Shown: positions 21,286 to 30,317 of the stretch, in pieces | Layout of the letters: each line of letters starts with the position of its first letter | How positions within the stretch are numbered: position 1 is the stretch's first letter | Origin: an uncultured bacterium | Lineage (GTDB): Bacteria; Oederibacteriota; PGYV01; Palsa-1178 | NCBI GenBank assembly: GCA_937889595.1 | Contig: CALAOR010000089.1 | Span: 92,548-154,865, forward strand | Length of the DNA: 62,318 nt | Reading direction: 5' to 3' | The notes under the pieces: model-generated | What the model was told of the DNA's origin: nothing | What the model saw: only the letters and a program-made list of their open reading frames with translations | The model's database searches: none | Made by a program: the position numbers and the translations under genes

Positions 21286-22458
21286 TTAACGTGATTTTAA
21301 TATCCCTGTATAAACCTTTTCCATTTGACCGGACACCGTATCCCAGCTTAAAACATTTCTCGCGGTTTTTATGGAGTTTGCGGCGCATTTTTTCATGAGC
21401 CCGGGGTTATTGATCATTTCCTGCATCTTGTCCGCCATATCATCCGGTTCAAAACCCGCGGTTATGCCAACTCCGTATTTTTTTATAAAATAGCTTATAT
21501 CTCCCACGGGATTTGCGATTATAGGTTTCCCCGCAGCCATGTAGTCCCCGGCCTTGATGGGACCGCGCCCGCGGTTGGCGGGATTATCGCGGAGCGGAAG
21601 GAGGCATACATCGGCTATTCCCGCATACATCGGTATTTCCCGATAAGGCACGCGTCCGGTGGAAATTATGTCTCCGGCATATGGCGAAGAGGCTATTTTC
21701 CCGCTTAGTTTCGCGTCCAGGGGCCCGACGATCAAAAACAAGCAGTCTTTCCGGCGGCCGCGCAATATATTGAAAGCGTCAATAAGGATATCCACGTCGC
21801 CCGTGCCGAACCCGATAAATTCAAATATTTTTTTTGCGGGGCCGATCTTAAGTTTCCTTTTTGCGGACAAGGCAGCCTGTTTTGAAAGCGGCTTGATATT
21901 ATCCGTATCGCATCCGGAAGGTATATAGAATATATCCTTTTTCCTGATGCCCAGTTTCCGCGCGCGCTCATAAAGCACGCGGGAAGTCACGGTGTTATAC
22001 CCGGCAAGCCTGCGAACGGATTCCTCAAGCGCGGTTTCGATCAAAATTTCCGGTGTCAGCCGGGAAGCCGCTGAAATGCCACCCTTTGTCCACCAGTCCG
22101 CCCAGTCAGAAACAAGGACTGCCTTTTTCCCGGCAAATTTTGACGCGTACATGGGGAATGATACGTTCGGCTTATGGTCAAACCCGTGGATTATGTCATA
22201 GTTATTGGTAAGGACATGCTTTATCCTGAACAGTATATCAAGCGGAGCCCACCCGCCCCTATGCTGGTCAAGAAAACGCGGCGCTTCAATAACGCGGACG
22301 TTGTTTAACGTTTTTTCGCGGGCCTTGAAATTGGAATCAGGCGACACGGTGATCAAAGTCATATCATGCCCGGCTGCGGCCAGATGTTTGGCAAAGTTAA
22401 AGGCGCGGAAATAAGTGCCCTCTCCGGATATATTGTGGTTCAAATAAAGTATTTTCAA
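21286..22458 (-). CDS. GT4-type glycosyltransferase (GT-B fold)
   Basis: A 390-residue sugar transferase. The N-domain begins MKILYLNHNISGEGTYF, a typical GT-B opening. The C-domain contains FEFIGFGTGDVDILIDAF, LLPLRDNPANRGRGPIKAGDYMAAGKPIIA (split here over the family's E/P-x7-E region) and VGDISYFIKKYGVGI. The catalytic glutamate position of GT4 enzymes is replaced in part by 'GRGPIKAGDYMA', so nucleotide-sugar preference is unclear. It probably adds a sugar to a surface glycan. It is transcribed divergently from the methyltransferase at 22677 and convergently with the radical SAM gene. Confidence 0.85.
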   Translation of the reverse strand: MKILYLNHNISGEGTYFRAFNFAKHLAAAGHDMTLITVSPDSNFKAREKTLNNVRVIEAPRFLDQHRGGWAPLDILFRIKHVLTNNYDIIHGFDHKPNVSFPMYASKFAGKKAVLVSDWADWWTKGGISAASRLTPEILIETALEESVRRLAGYNTVTSRVLYERARKLGIRKKDIFYIPSGCDTDNIKPLSKQAALSAKRKLKIGPAKKIFEFIGFGTGDVDILIDAFNILRGRRKDCLFLIVGPLDAKLSGKIASSPYAGDIISTGRVPYREIPMYAGIADVCLLPLRDNPANRGRGPIKAGDYMAAGKPIIANPVGDISYFIKKYGVGITAGFEPDDMADKMQEMINNPGLMKKCAANSIKTARNVLSWDTVSGQMEKVYTGILKSR

Positions 22459-22676
22459 GCGGTCTCCTTAGTTGTTTCCAAAGATTATACTATTTTTAAA
22501 AACATGAGGCAATGGTTATATATCAGGTTTTAAAAAAATATGAAAATGCCTTGTTTTTATAAAAAATCAGCGTAAAATAGCCGGGTTAATATTTATCAGG
22601 GCCTTATCAACATAATGAGATACTGCCGGAAAAATGCCGGTTTCATTGATAAACCCGCCCATAAGAAAGGATGCCA

Positions 22677-23492
22677 ATGGAAAAATTAACAGGTAAAATA
22701 CTGCGAAGGCTGAAAATCTGGCAATATAACATCAGGAGTCTTTATGTAAAAAAAGTTTTTCTGCCCATGCGTGGTGAAATGACGGCTGAAGCCGTGCGAT
22801 TTCTACTGAAAAAAAAACTTATAGAAACCGACACGGATATCGCGGCGCTCGGAAGTAAATGGCCCGAACTTGTGAAGGCATCGTTTGATCCGTCGGACCC
22901 GGATGATTTCTATTCAAAATGGACCGGGCAAACAGGCGCCTCAAATATTATCGCGAACATTAACGACCAGTTTGGAAGATATTACATGCATGATGCGATG
23001 GCGGCTTCGCTCGGCACGGATAATGGCTTCAGCGGGACAGTGCTTGATTTCGGATGCGGCACCGGGGCGCTTTCAATGGCATGGCAGAGAAAGTACTGCG
23101 GGCGGGCAAAATTGCTTCTTGCGGATGTTGACAACCTGGCCGCTGAATTTGTCCGGGATCAGATACAAAAGCACGCGGATTACAATACCGCGCAGCTTGA
23201 TATATGCCTTTCAAAGCTTGCCGGTTCATCCGTAGATGTGCTGGTCTGTGCGCATGTTCTGGAACACCTTAAAAATCCTTCCGAGGTATTCGCATCCATA
23301 GAATCCAGGTTAAAAACCGGCGGATGGCTGATAATTGACGCCCCATGGGGCGGGCATCCCGAACATTTGCATGAGGCTCCCGTAGATTGGGAAACAAACG
23401 GAGGCGCGGTATTACTGAAGGAAAAATATGCCAAGATGCGCGGGCTTAACCCATACTCCGGCCTGTCCGGCCTTTATAAAAAAAAGTCCTGA
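22677..23492 (+). CDS. Class I SAM-dependent methyltransferase
   Basis: A 271-residue enzyme with a Rossmann methyltransferase core from about residue 115. Motif I reads VLDFGCGTGALS and the acidic strand-2 end reads LLADVDN. Motif IV is VDVLVCAHVLEHLKNPSEV, and WLIIDAPWGGHPEHLHE follows. The N-terminal about 110 residues are helical with no match recognised. The AGAAAGG site (22664-22670) is 6 nt from the Met codon at 22677, so that start is preferred over the ATG at 22671, which abuts the ribosome site. Placement by glycosyltransferase and radical SAM genes suggests methylation of a glycan or lipid carrier, though this is inference. Confidence 0.82.
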   Translation: MEKLTGKILRRLKIWQYNIRSLYVKKVFLPMRGEMTAEAVRFLLKKKLIETDTDIAALGSKWPELVKASFDPSDPDDFYSKWTGQTGASNIIANINDQFGRYYMHDAMAASLGTDNGFSGTVLDFGCGTGALSMAWQRKYCGRAKLLLADVDNLAAEFVRDQIQKHADYNTAQLDICLSKLAGSSVDVLVCAHVLEHLKNPSEVFASIESRLKTGGWLIIDAPWGGHPEHLHEAPVDWETNGGAVLLKEKYAKMRGLNPYSGLSGLYKKKS

Positions 23493-23495
23493 AAA

Positions 23496-24893
23496 ATGAA
23501 AATGAACAAAGCAAAAATTTTTATGCTGGGATTGGTGTTCCTTGCGGCTGGATGTTTTACAATTTCCGGCGAAACGCTTCCATGGACGCTCTCAGGCGGC
23601 CCGGGAAAGGAAACTGCCGTGCTGCTTTTGTCAGATATCCATTTTGACCCGTTTGCGGACGGTGCGGCTGAAGAACTGGAAAAGACGGATATAAGCGGGT
23701 GGCGCGCCGTGCTTGAAGATAAAAAGCCCGGAGAATTTCCGGGTTACAGGGAGGATACAAATTACCGGCTTTTTCTGTCCGCGATCAATGAGATAAGCGG
23801 AATATCCGCGGAAGCCGGCTGCGCCATAATATGCGGCGATCTTATCTGCCACAATTTTGAAGCCAAATACAGGCTTTCCCGCGGGAAGCGGGGTTCATGC
23901 ACTTCTTTTGCCGTCAAAACCATGGAATTCGTATCATTGATGATAAAGTCGGCCCTGCCCGGCAAGCCCGTCTGCTTTGTAATGGGAAATAACGACTCGG
24001 ACAACGGCGATTATAATATAATCCCCGGCGGTGTAATGCTTGGCAGCCTGGCCGGCTATTTTGATACTGTGAAAGCTGATGCGCGGGCAAAGGCGGATTT
24101 CCAAAAAGGCGGTTATTATAAGCTGCCCTTCCCGGGGCTGGAAAATAACGAGCTTATTGTTTTAAATGATATCTTTTGGCTTAAAAGATACAAACAAACA
24201 GGAGTTGCCCGGCAAAACCCCGGCAGGGCCGAGATGCAGTGGCTTAAGAATCAGCTTGACGCTGCGGCTTTGAACGGAAAAAAAGCCTTTATTGCAATGC
24301 ACGTGCCGCCCGGCATAGACGCATACCTTGCGTCAAAAGACAAAAATTGTAAAGGCGACGACGGGTTTCTGGCGCCCGGATATAATAAGGAGTTCTTTGA
24401 GATAATGAAGTCACATAAAGCGGTTGTCCGGAATGTATTCGCCGGGCATACCCATTTCGACGACTTCCGCGTGTTTTCAGAGGCAGGCAGGCCTTTTATG
24501 CTGGTCAGTATTATTCCGTCAATAAGCCCGGGGCACGGCAACAACCCGGCATTTGAACTGGCGTTTTTGAAAAGCAGCGGGGAAATAAAGGACAAGGCTG
24601 TGTATTTTTTCTCGGGGTACGGGGGTAAAGACTCCGGCACCCCGGCAAAATGGGAACGGGAATATACATTTTGCGCATCATACGGCTGTGCCGGCTATGA
24701 CCCCGTGAGCCTTTACCGGCTCGCCATATCCATGAACGCCGGGCCGGACGCGATGGATAAGTACCTGTCCTTTTACACGGCAGGCAACCCACTGTTGTCT
24801 TTGCTGCTTAAACAGCATGGCCGTATATATGGATGCGCGCTGACAAGCATGGATCTTGAAGAATACCATTCCTGTGCCTGCGTTGGCAACTGA
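23496..24893 (+). CDS. Metallophosphoesterase lipoprotein (acid sphingomyelinase-like)
   Basis: A 465-residue lipoprotein with the lipobox LAAGC (Cys20). The calcineurin-like metal-site motifs are complete: SDIHFDP, CGDLICH, GNNDSDNGD, AMHVPPG and FAGHTHFDD. Extra spacing between the first two motifs and the C-terminal Cys-containing segment resemble acid-sphingomyelinase-type phosphodiesterases. It would cleave phosphodiesters outside the inner membrane, perhaps phospholipid head groups. It starts 3 nt after the methyltransferase stop, without a strong ribosome site, which suggests coupling. Another secreted phosphatase follows. Confidence 0.83.
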   Translation: MKMNKAKIFMLGLVFLAAGCFTISGETLPWTLSGGPGKETAVLLLSDIHFDPFADGAAEELEKTDISGWRAVLEDKKPGEFPGYREDTNYRLFLSAINEISGISAEAGCAIICGDLICHNFEAKYRLSRGKRGSCTSFAVKTMEFVSLMIKSALPGKPVCFVMGNNDSDNGDYNIIPGGVMLGSLAGYFDTVKADARAKADFQKGGYYKLPFPGLENNELIVLNDIFWLKRYKQTGVARQNPGRAEMQWLKNQLDAAALNGKKAFIAMHVPPGIDAYLASKDKNCKGDDGFLAPGYNKEFFEIMKSHKAVVRNVFAGHTHFDDFRVFSEAGRPFMLVSIIPSISPGHGNNPAFELAFLKSSGEIKDKAVYFFSGYGGKDSGTPAKWEREYTFCASYGCAGYDPVSLYRLAISMNAGPDAMDKYLSFYTAGNPLLSLLLKQHGRIYGCALTSMDLEEYHSCACVGN

Positions 24894-24963
24894 GTCAAGG
24901 CGCTAACCGAACTGCCCGTTGGCAGGCTTTTACGGAAGCATCATATTATTAGGAGGAACGGAA

Positions 24964-25668
24964 ATGAAACGATTCTTAAAAACAGCCCTGGTTTTATCAG
25001 TTATTTTGTCACTGACAGCCTGCTCACTGTACGCAAAAGGAAAAATATATGTAACGCCCGCTCAAATTGACCTGACAAAGCTCCTGCCCCCGCCGCCCGC
25101 GCAGGATTCGGAGCAGACAAAAAAGGAAATCGGGGAAATACTGGATTTTCAGGAAAACAGGACGGCCAAAATGTCTGATTACGCTGCTGCGGACCAGGAT
25201 ATAAATGTTTTCAGGTTTGCCGGCCTGTTGGGGGCAAACTTCACAAAGGAAAAACTGCCGTTTACAGCGCGTTTTTTTGCGAATGTAATAGGCAATGAGG
25301 TTGAGATTGTGGGTCCGGCTAAAGATTTCTGGAAAAGGCCCAGGCCAAGCGTGTATGACGGCAGGATTAAACCGTGCCTGAAGGTCCCTCGAAACGCATC
25401 CTACCCGAGCGGCCATTCGGCTGCGGGAAACCTGATGGCTATTATCCTGGCAAATATGCTGCCGGAAAAAAGCGCGGATATTTTCAGCCGCGGCTGGGAA
25501 TTTGCGCTGAACAGGATCATTGGGGGCGTTCATTACCGCAGCGATTGTGAAGCCGGAAGGATAGCGGCAACAATAATGGCGGCATACATGTTCAATAACA
25601 GCGGGTTTAAAACGGACTTTGAGAGATCAAAAACGGAAATACGCAAAGCGCTTGGATACAGCAGGTAA
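24964..25668 (+). CDS. PAP2-superfamily class A acid phosphatase lipoprotein
   Basis: A 234-residue exported phosphatase. Residues 1-19 are a signal peptide, and LTAC (Cys20) fits a lipobox. The PAP2 signature is complete: KDFWKRPRP (K-x6-RP), YPSGHSA, and NRIIGGVHYRSD (R-x5-H-x3-D, with Asn in place of the usual Ser). Class A bacterial acid phosphatases have this spacing and length. It would release phosphate from organic monoesters in the periplasm. The ATG at 24964 is chosen because AGGAGG (24951-24956) precedes it. The pairing with a phosphodiesterase lipoprotein suggests stepwise phosphoester scavenging. Confidence 0.88.
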   Translation: MKRFLKTALVLSVILSLTACSLYAKGKIYVTPAQIDLTKLLPPPPAQDSEQTKKEIGEILDFQENRTAKMSDYAAADQDINVFRFAGLLGANFTKEKLPFTARFFANVIGNEVEIVGPAKDFWKRPRPSVYDGRIKPCLKVPRNASYPSGHSAAGNLMAIILANMLPEKSADIFSRGWEFALNRIIGGVHYRSDCEAGRIAATIMAAYMFNNSGFKTDFERSKTEIRKALGYSR

Positions 25669-25713
25669 ACTGCAGGAAGCCGGGGCTGCGTATCGGGCTA
25701 ATCGCCTCTTTTC

Positions 25714-25742
25714 TTGACATTAAGCGTTTTATAACTTATAAT
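25714..25742 (+). promoter_or_regulatory. Consensus sigma-70 promoter
   Basis: TTGACA (25714-25719), 17-nt spacer, TATAAT (25737-25742): a perfect consensus match. The coding start of the downstream gene is at 25878, leaving a leader of about 130 nt. Confidence 0.88.
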
Positions 25743-25877
25743 GCAGAAAATACCGGAAATATAAATCAAACTTTGTCTGCCAAATTATTTCACCGGAAAT
25801 CCGGATGGATCGCAGTAAATGATTATAGGACCGGCAATATTTTTTTAATATTAAAAAATCCTTAAAAGAGGTGCTTT

Positions 25878-27305
25878 ATGAAACGATTTATTGCACTGAG
25901 TTTTGTATTTGTTTTTATCATTGTTATATCAGCCAATGCACGGGATCATCGCGGGAATACCGGGGACGCAGGCAATAATAATGGAAATCAGAACCAGGCT
26001 GCGGGGCAGTCAAACCAGCAGGATCAGACAAACAAGCAGGACCAGGCAAACAAGCAGAACCAGCAGAACCAAGCGAACAAACAAAGCCAGGCATATAAGC
26101 CGGTGGTCATTAATATGAATCATCCTACAAGCGGCTGGCATAACCGGAATTTTCCGGCACAACAGCCCGCGCAGAAGCCGGTACAACAGCCTGTGAAACA
26201 GCCTGCACAACAGCATCTTCAACAGCCTGTGCAGCATCAGGCACAACAGCAGGTATTTCAGAAGCCGTCTTACGGCAAACTTAATTGGCAGCAGAATAAC
26301 AAGCAGGTATACAAGCCTAATTATCAGCCGCAGAAGCAGCCTAATAAAGCAGCTGTTCTCCCGGGCAGCGCCGGGAAAGGAATGCAGTCGTTTGGCGTGA
26401 ACAATCAGCATAGCTCCGGTGTAAATACGACGCATGCGGTGCACCACCACCCGTATGAACAAAATTATGTGCGGAAAAAATTGCAGAAGCTGGGGGTAAA
26501 GTCGGCGCCCGGCTATATACTGGACAGGGCCGATGTTATCAATACCGACCGCGGCCATTCAGTGATTGATTATCCCAAGACAGGTTTTAATATGCAGGCT
26601 ATGTCATCCAAACCGTTTTCATCCCGGCATTTCAATGATAAGTTTGTAAGTTCGCGTATGGGAATGGTGAACAGCATGGATTGGCAGGGCAGGATACAGG
26701 GTTTCAACCGCAGCGAAAACAGGGCAAAACATTATTACTGGCATCATGAGAAGGATTTTGATTTTTGTCACTTTATAGACGACTTGGGCTATCAGTGGTA
26801 CGGGTGGTACGGCGGCAGCAGCTTCTTTTGGACGCGTAATTTCAGCGGCCGCTGGTGGTGGTATGACACGGATTTTGACCGCTGGTGTTTCTGGAACGAC
26901 GGGTTCTGGTGGTGGCAGGATCCCTATCATATGGGCGATATTTACTTTTACAACAACTCGACTTATATCCCGGCTAATTCCGCGGAGGACCAGGTCGGCG
27001 TCAGCATACCGGCTGATGTCAGCCAGCAGGCTTATACCAGCACCGACGGGACAAGGACGGTTAAGGTGGTGACTGAAACCCAGGACGCTTATCTTTATGA
27101 CACGGCGAATCCGCCTGCATTTAACCCGGTATACCTTGCGTCAGGAGTGAAAGACGTCCAGTTTTCCGATACAACCAACGGCAGGCCGCTTCAAATAGTT
27201 TTAAAGCTCAATGACAATTCCTTTGATGTTTTTGACGGCCAGGGAAACCCGTATGGCCCGGGTACAGTCAATCCTGATCAGGAAAATCCGGGAAAACAGG
27301 AATAA
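25878..27305 (+). CDS. Secreted Gln/Asn-rich protein with Trp-rich C-domain
   Basis: A 475-residue exported protein of unrecognised family. Residues 1-20 are a signal peptide. Residues about 25-160 are low complexity, rich in Gln, Asn, Lys and Pro, with repeated 'NKQNQ' and 'QQPVQQPAQ' runs, and contain no Cys. A middle segment (about 190-270) is His/Tyr-rich. Residues about 285-370 are extremely aromatic, with WWWYD and FWWWQD clusters and regularly spaced Trp, then a small C-terminal beta domain (LQIVLKLNDNSFDVFDG). The composition resembles prion-like or coat/adhesive proteins. It has a perfect-consensus promoter, so strong expression is likely. The pseudopilin gene follows after 33 nt. 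Confidence 0.7.
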   Translation: MKRFIALSFVFVFIIVISANARDHRGNTGDAGNNNGNQNQAAGQSNQQDQTNKQDQANKQNQQNQANKQSQAYKPVVINMNHPTSGWHNRNFPAQQPAQKPVQQPVKQPAQQHLQQPVQHQAQQQVFQKPSYGKLNWQQNNKQVYKPNYQPQKQPNKAAVLPGSAGKGMQSFGVNNQHSSGVNTTHAVHHHPYEQNYVRKKLQKLGVKSAPGYILDRADVINTDRGHSVIDYPKTGFNMQAMSSKPFSSRHFNDKFVSSRMGMVNSMDWQGRIQGFNRSENRAKHYYWHHEKDFDFCHFIDDLGYQWYGWYGGSSFFWTRNFSGRWWWYDTDFDRWCFWNDGFWWWQDPYHMGDIYFYNNSTYIPANSAEDQVGVSIPADVSQQAYTSTDGTRTVKVVTETQDAYLYDTANPPAFNPVYLASGVKDVQFSDTTNGRPLQIVLKLNDNSFDVFDGQGNPYGPGTVNPDQENPGKQE

Positions 27306-27338
27306 TGCTGTATTGTCCATATAAGCAGGAGGCGTAAT

Positions 27339-27815
27339 TTGATTAAAGAGAAAACGGACGGGTTTACTTTGTTGGAACTTATGATAGTCGTAGCTATCAT
27401 CGGCGTACTTGCCGCTCTCGCTATCCCGAAGTACCGGGATATGATCGAAAAATCCAAGGAGGGGGCTACGAAAGGCAATATAGGCGCGATAATTTCTTCC
27501 ATAGCTATCTATTATTCCGATAACAAGGGTGCTTGGCCCGATGATATTTCGGCTAATACATATGCAAAATACCTCGATAGGATACCGGCCGTGAAGGTGA
27601 CACACCCGGACGGAGGCACCCAATTAAGCGGCAACTCTAATACCGTAGACATGCCCAACAGTGGAAACAACGGGAACGGGAACGCGTACGGGAAGTATAA
27701 GTTTAAAGCAAATACCGACGGATGGCGTTATGATCCGGGCGGCGGCGGGGTATGGATAAACAACTCACAGACCGACTCTGCCGGTGTTGATTATACTTTA
27801 TACGGGTATCAATAA
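27339..27815 (+). CDS. Type IV pilin/type II secretion pseudopilin (GspG-like)
   Basis: A 158-residue prepilin. The class III signal [13 protein letters not shown] is intact: cleavage by prepilin peptidase after Gly8, N-methyl-Phe at +1 and the conserved Glu at +5. The hydrophobic helix continues to Pro29. The C-domain is Gly/Asn-rich with a [12 protein letters not shown] segment, as in GspG-type pseudopilins. The TTG start at 27339 has AGGAGG (27327-27332) at ideal spacing. No assembly ATPase or prepilin peptidase lies nearby, so the machinery must be encoded elsewhere. It may be co-transcribed with the Gln/Trp-rich gene. Confidence 0.88.
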   Translation: MIKEKTDGFTLLELMIVVAIIGVLAALAIPKYRDMIEKSKEGATKGNIGAIISSIAIYYSDNKGAWPDDISANTYAKYLDRIPAVKVTHPDGGTQLSGNSNTVDMPNSGNNGNGNAYGKYKFKANTDGWRYDPGGGGVWINNSQTDSAGVDYTLYGYQ

Positions 27816-27966
27816 AATAAAATTTGCCATATAAAACCAAAACAACCGATTATTATGGAACATATTCAAACCTGTGCACGTCTAATCCTAAGCAAATAGA
27901 AAATCAGGCGGAGCGGCGTCCGTTTAAGAATCAGGCGCTTTAAACCGCAATTAAAAGGAGGAAATG

Positions 27967-28458
27967 ATGAAAAAGTTCGGAGCAGTTGTTCTTTCAGCGG
28001 TAGTGTTGTTTGTTTTTTCAGCAGTGTTGTTCGCACAGGAAAAAGGTTCATGCGGCATGAAGGGCGGCGGCATGGACGGGAAATGCATGATGGGACCGAA
28101 AATGGTGCTTGCTATGGCTTCAGAGCTTAACCTGACCACGGAACAGATGGACAAACTGAAGAAAATAACGGACGAAATGCCGGCGAAAGGCGAAGTTAAA
28201 GATGATGCGAAAAACGATATGGAAGCATGTAAAGCTGAGATGCAAAAGGACACCCCGGATGAAACAAAGATAAACGCGATGATAGACAAGCAGGCGGATA
28301 ACCACAAGGCTGCTATGAAGAAGAGGATGCAGACCATGCTGGCCGTACACGCGATACTGACGAAGGAACAGAGGGAGATATTGAAGAAAAAAATGGAAGA
28401 AAAGAAAGAGAATATGAAAAAGAGCATGGATAAGATGAAAGACGCCAAGGACAAATAA
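27967..28458 (+). CDS. Spy/CpxP-like periplasmic protein
   Basis: A 163-residue exported helical protein. Residues 1-22 are a signal peptide. The mature part starts with a Cys/Met/Gly-rich stretch (GSCGMKGGGMDGKCMMG), then long helices containing two LTxxQ-like motifs (LNLTTEQMDKL and LTKEQREIL). This is the arrangement of Spy/CpxP and the heavy-metal sensor-resistance family, which act as periplasmic chaperones or metal sensors. Met and Cys at the start suggest copper or other soft-metal contact; this is inference. The second of two adjacent ATG codons (27967) has better spacing from AAAGGAGG (27954-27961). A strong terminator follows. Confidence 0.75.
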   Translation: MKKFGAVVLSAVVLFVFSAVLFAQEKGSCGMKGGGMDGKCMMGPKMVLAMASELNLTTEQMDKLKKITDEMPAKGEVKDDAKNDMEACKAEMQKDTPDETKINAMIDKQADNHKAAMKKRMQTMLAVHAILTKEQREILKKKMEEKKENMKKSMDKMKDAKDK

Positions 28459-28480
28459 TAGAAGGCAATAGATAAACATA

Positions 28481-28518
28481 AAAAAACCCGGCACATGTCT
28501 TAATGCCGGGTTTTTTTT
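28481..28518 (+). terminator. Intrinsic terminator
   Basis: A 13-bp stem (28481-28493 with 28504-28516, including A/T pairs) with a 10-nt loop and eight T in a row. Confidence 0.9.
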
Positions 28519-28542
28519 ATGTTGATGGTGGCGAAAAAGTAT

Positions 28543-28690
28543 GCCATGTACCTTAAGCTACAGCGAACCGTGTCATGTACCTGAGCTACTGCGAATGGTA
28601 CATGATGGTACATGGGCATGCCATGTACCTGAGCTACTGCGAATGGTACATGGCCTTATGATAGGTCGTATCCGGCACAGGCTGTAAAGC
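28543..28690. repeat. Triple GGTACATGG hairpin repeat, copy C
   Basis: Three adjacent units of the hairpin family: 28543-28575 (right arm decayed), 28572-28604 and 28618-28653. The last is followed by the conserved tail CCTTATGATAGGTCGTATCCGGCAC. The spacer units share TGAGCTACTGCGAAT as loop. It fills the gap between the Spy-like gene and the diguanylate cyclase. Confidence 0.7.
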
Positions 28691-28772
28691 CGGTCGTTAC
28701 CGTGTTCCGTTATGTATAAATCCTGAAAGTTGTGTTATAATCATATGGATTTAAATGAACGCTGGAGATGAT

Positions 28773-29639
28773 ATGGAACTGATTGATGCGGATTCAAAAT
28801 TCGGATTAAGAAAAGGCTTGATCCTGGCCGCGGTGCTGCTTTTAGCGGCTGTGGGCGGTTATATAGATTTTACCATTGACAAGGTTTTACAAGTGGATAT
28901 TTCATTTAACCTGTTTTTCCTGATTCCCGTGGGAATAGCGGTATGGTTCATCGGAATCAAGTCCGGGATCCTGGTTTCCGCGTTTTCCGTCGCGGCATGT
29001 TTCATGGCTGATATCATTTTTGACAAGTTTAAAACCGTGAATTATTTGCCTCCTATTTGGAACAGCGCAACAGGATTTGTATTTTTTATTTGTTTGGCTT
29101 ACCTCCTTTATGCCGTCCGCAGGGAGCTTAAAATGCATAAACAACTCTCCATGGAGGACTTTCTTACAAAGGCATCAAATTCAAGGGCGTTTTACAATTA
29201 CGCAAAGATAGAGATAGCCAGGATACAAAGGTATAAAAAACCGCTGACAATAGTGTATCTGGACGTCGATAATTTCAAGCAGGTAAACGACACCTATGGA
29301 CATGCGGTAGGGGACGAATTACTGGTCGCGTTTGTAAACGCGGTGCACAGGAATATCAGGGCAACTGACGCCGTGGGCAGGATTGGCGGTGACGAGTTTG
29401 TCATACTGCTGCCTGAAATGGATGCATCCGAAGCCCCGGTATTTATTGAACATCTGCGTAAGGTTGTAGAAATCGAAATGAGCGGCAAAGGTTTTAAAGC
29501 GATAACTTACAGCGTCGGTGTCCTTACGTGCACAAAGATGCCGGAAAGCGTTAGGGCGATGATAAAAATCGCCGATGACGCGATGTATGAGATAAAAAAA
29601 CATGGAAAGAACGGCGTAAAATATATCACCTGTGATTGA
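28773..29639 (+). CDS. Membrane diguanylate cyclase (GGDEF)
   Basis: A 288-residue cyclase that would make cyclic di-GMP from two GTP. Four membrane helices occupy about residues 10-115 and form a short sensor module. The GGDEF domain follows: LDVDNFKQVNDTYGH (nucleotide site), the intact active site GRIGGDEF, and a product-inhibition I-site RATD five residues upstream of GGDEF. No EAL domain is present. The ATG at 28773 is preferred to the one at 28755 because TGGAGATGAT lies directly upstream. It is monocistronic and would set local c-di-GMP for surface or pilus behaviour. Confidence 0.9.
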   Translation: MELIDADSKFGLRKGLILAAVLLLAAVGGYIDFTIDKVLQVDISFNLFFLIPVGIAVWFIGIKSGILVSAFSVAACFMADIIFDKFKTVNYLPPIWNSATGFVFFICLAYLLYAVRRELKMHKQLSMEDFLTKASNSRAFYNYAKIEIARIQRYKKPLTIVYLDVDNFKQVNDTYGHAVGDELLVAFVNAVHRNIRATDAVGRIGGDEFVILLPEMDASEAPVFIEHLRKVVEIEMSGKGFKAITYSVGVLTCTKMPESVRAMIKIADDAMYEIKKHGKNGVKYITCD

Positions 29640-29651
29640 GATATTGTCTTT

Positions 29652-29955
29652 GCCTGGAAATCGCGTTGGAGTATGGTTTGCATAAGTTACACGAATAACA
29701 AAGGCGTGTACCTTATGCGCGCATTATCCATCTTCGCAAACTTAAGCTTTGATGGACGCTGCATATGATAGGTTTATATGATGTGGCAGCAGAGGATTTC
29801 CAGACAAAATACGTTATTTTGTTCGTGTATCACACGGTTTTGCAGGACTCATCCGTTGGGAGGCGCGTGGAGAATCATAAATAGCGCATTTCGCGGGTCT
29901 ATAGTGGTTTTGTATCAGGTCCATCGCGTTTTTCGGGCTTTGTATATGTGATTGA
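29652..29955. repeat. Dispersed repeat split by a 237-bp insert
   Basis: The left half (29652-29685) and right half (29923-29955) match the two halves of the 65-bp repeat at 2658-2722. Between them are 237 bp with no recognisable gene. Either this copy was split by an insertion or the compact copy arose by deletion. The remainder of the gap up to the tRNA-Tyr holds nothing else recognisable. Confidence 0.5.
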
Positions 29956-30063
29956 CAAATAACCCCGCATGTTGTAAATTATTACTCCGTTAAGAATTTT
30001 ACGGATCATATTGTTTGTTGTTCTTTTTTTTGAGTGATTACAGCGGAATACGGTTTAAAACGT

Positions 30064-30149
30064 GGGGAGATTCCAGAGCGGCCAAATGGGGCAGACTGTA
30101 AATCTGTTGGCTTATGCCTTCGATGGTTCGAATCCATCCCTCCCCACCA
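30064..30149 (+). tRNA. tRNA-Tyr (GTA)
   Basis: An 86-nt class II tRNA with anticodon GTA in the loop CTGTAAA, long variable arm, T-loop TTCGAAT and encoded CCA. The last acceptor pair is a mismatch (A7-C66). Confidence 0.93.
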
Positions 30150-30317
30150 TTTTTCTACTGAAGCGGAAAAATGGTCGAGTAACGAGCAACCGGTAATAGA
30201 CAAATAAAGTATGTAAGCAAGAAATACGCCGGCATGCGAGTGGCGGCGGTCAATTTTCGATTCTCAATTTTCGGATGCGGGATTTAGAAGTTGTTTTAAA
30301 TTTACACAGCGATTTGA

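Noticed and set aside
30006-30203. Minus-strand ORF with GGMDSNHRRHKPTDLQ-like sequence
   Set aside because: Antisense translation of the tRNA-Tyr gene.
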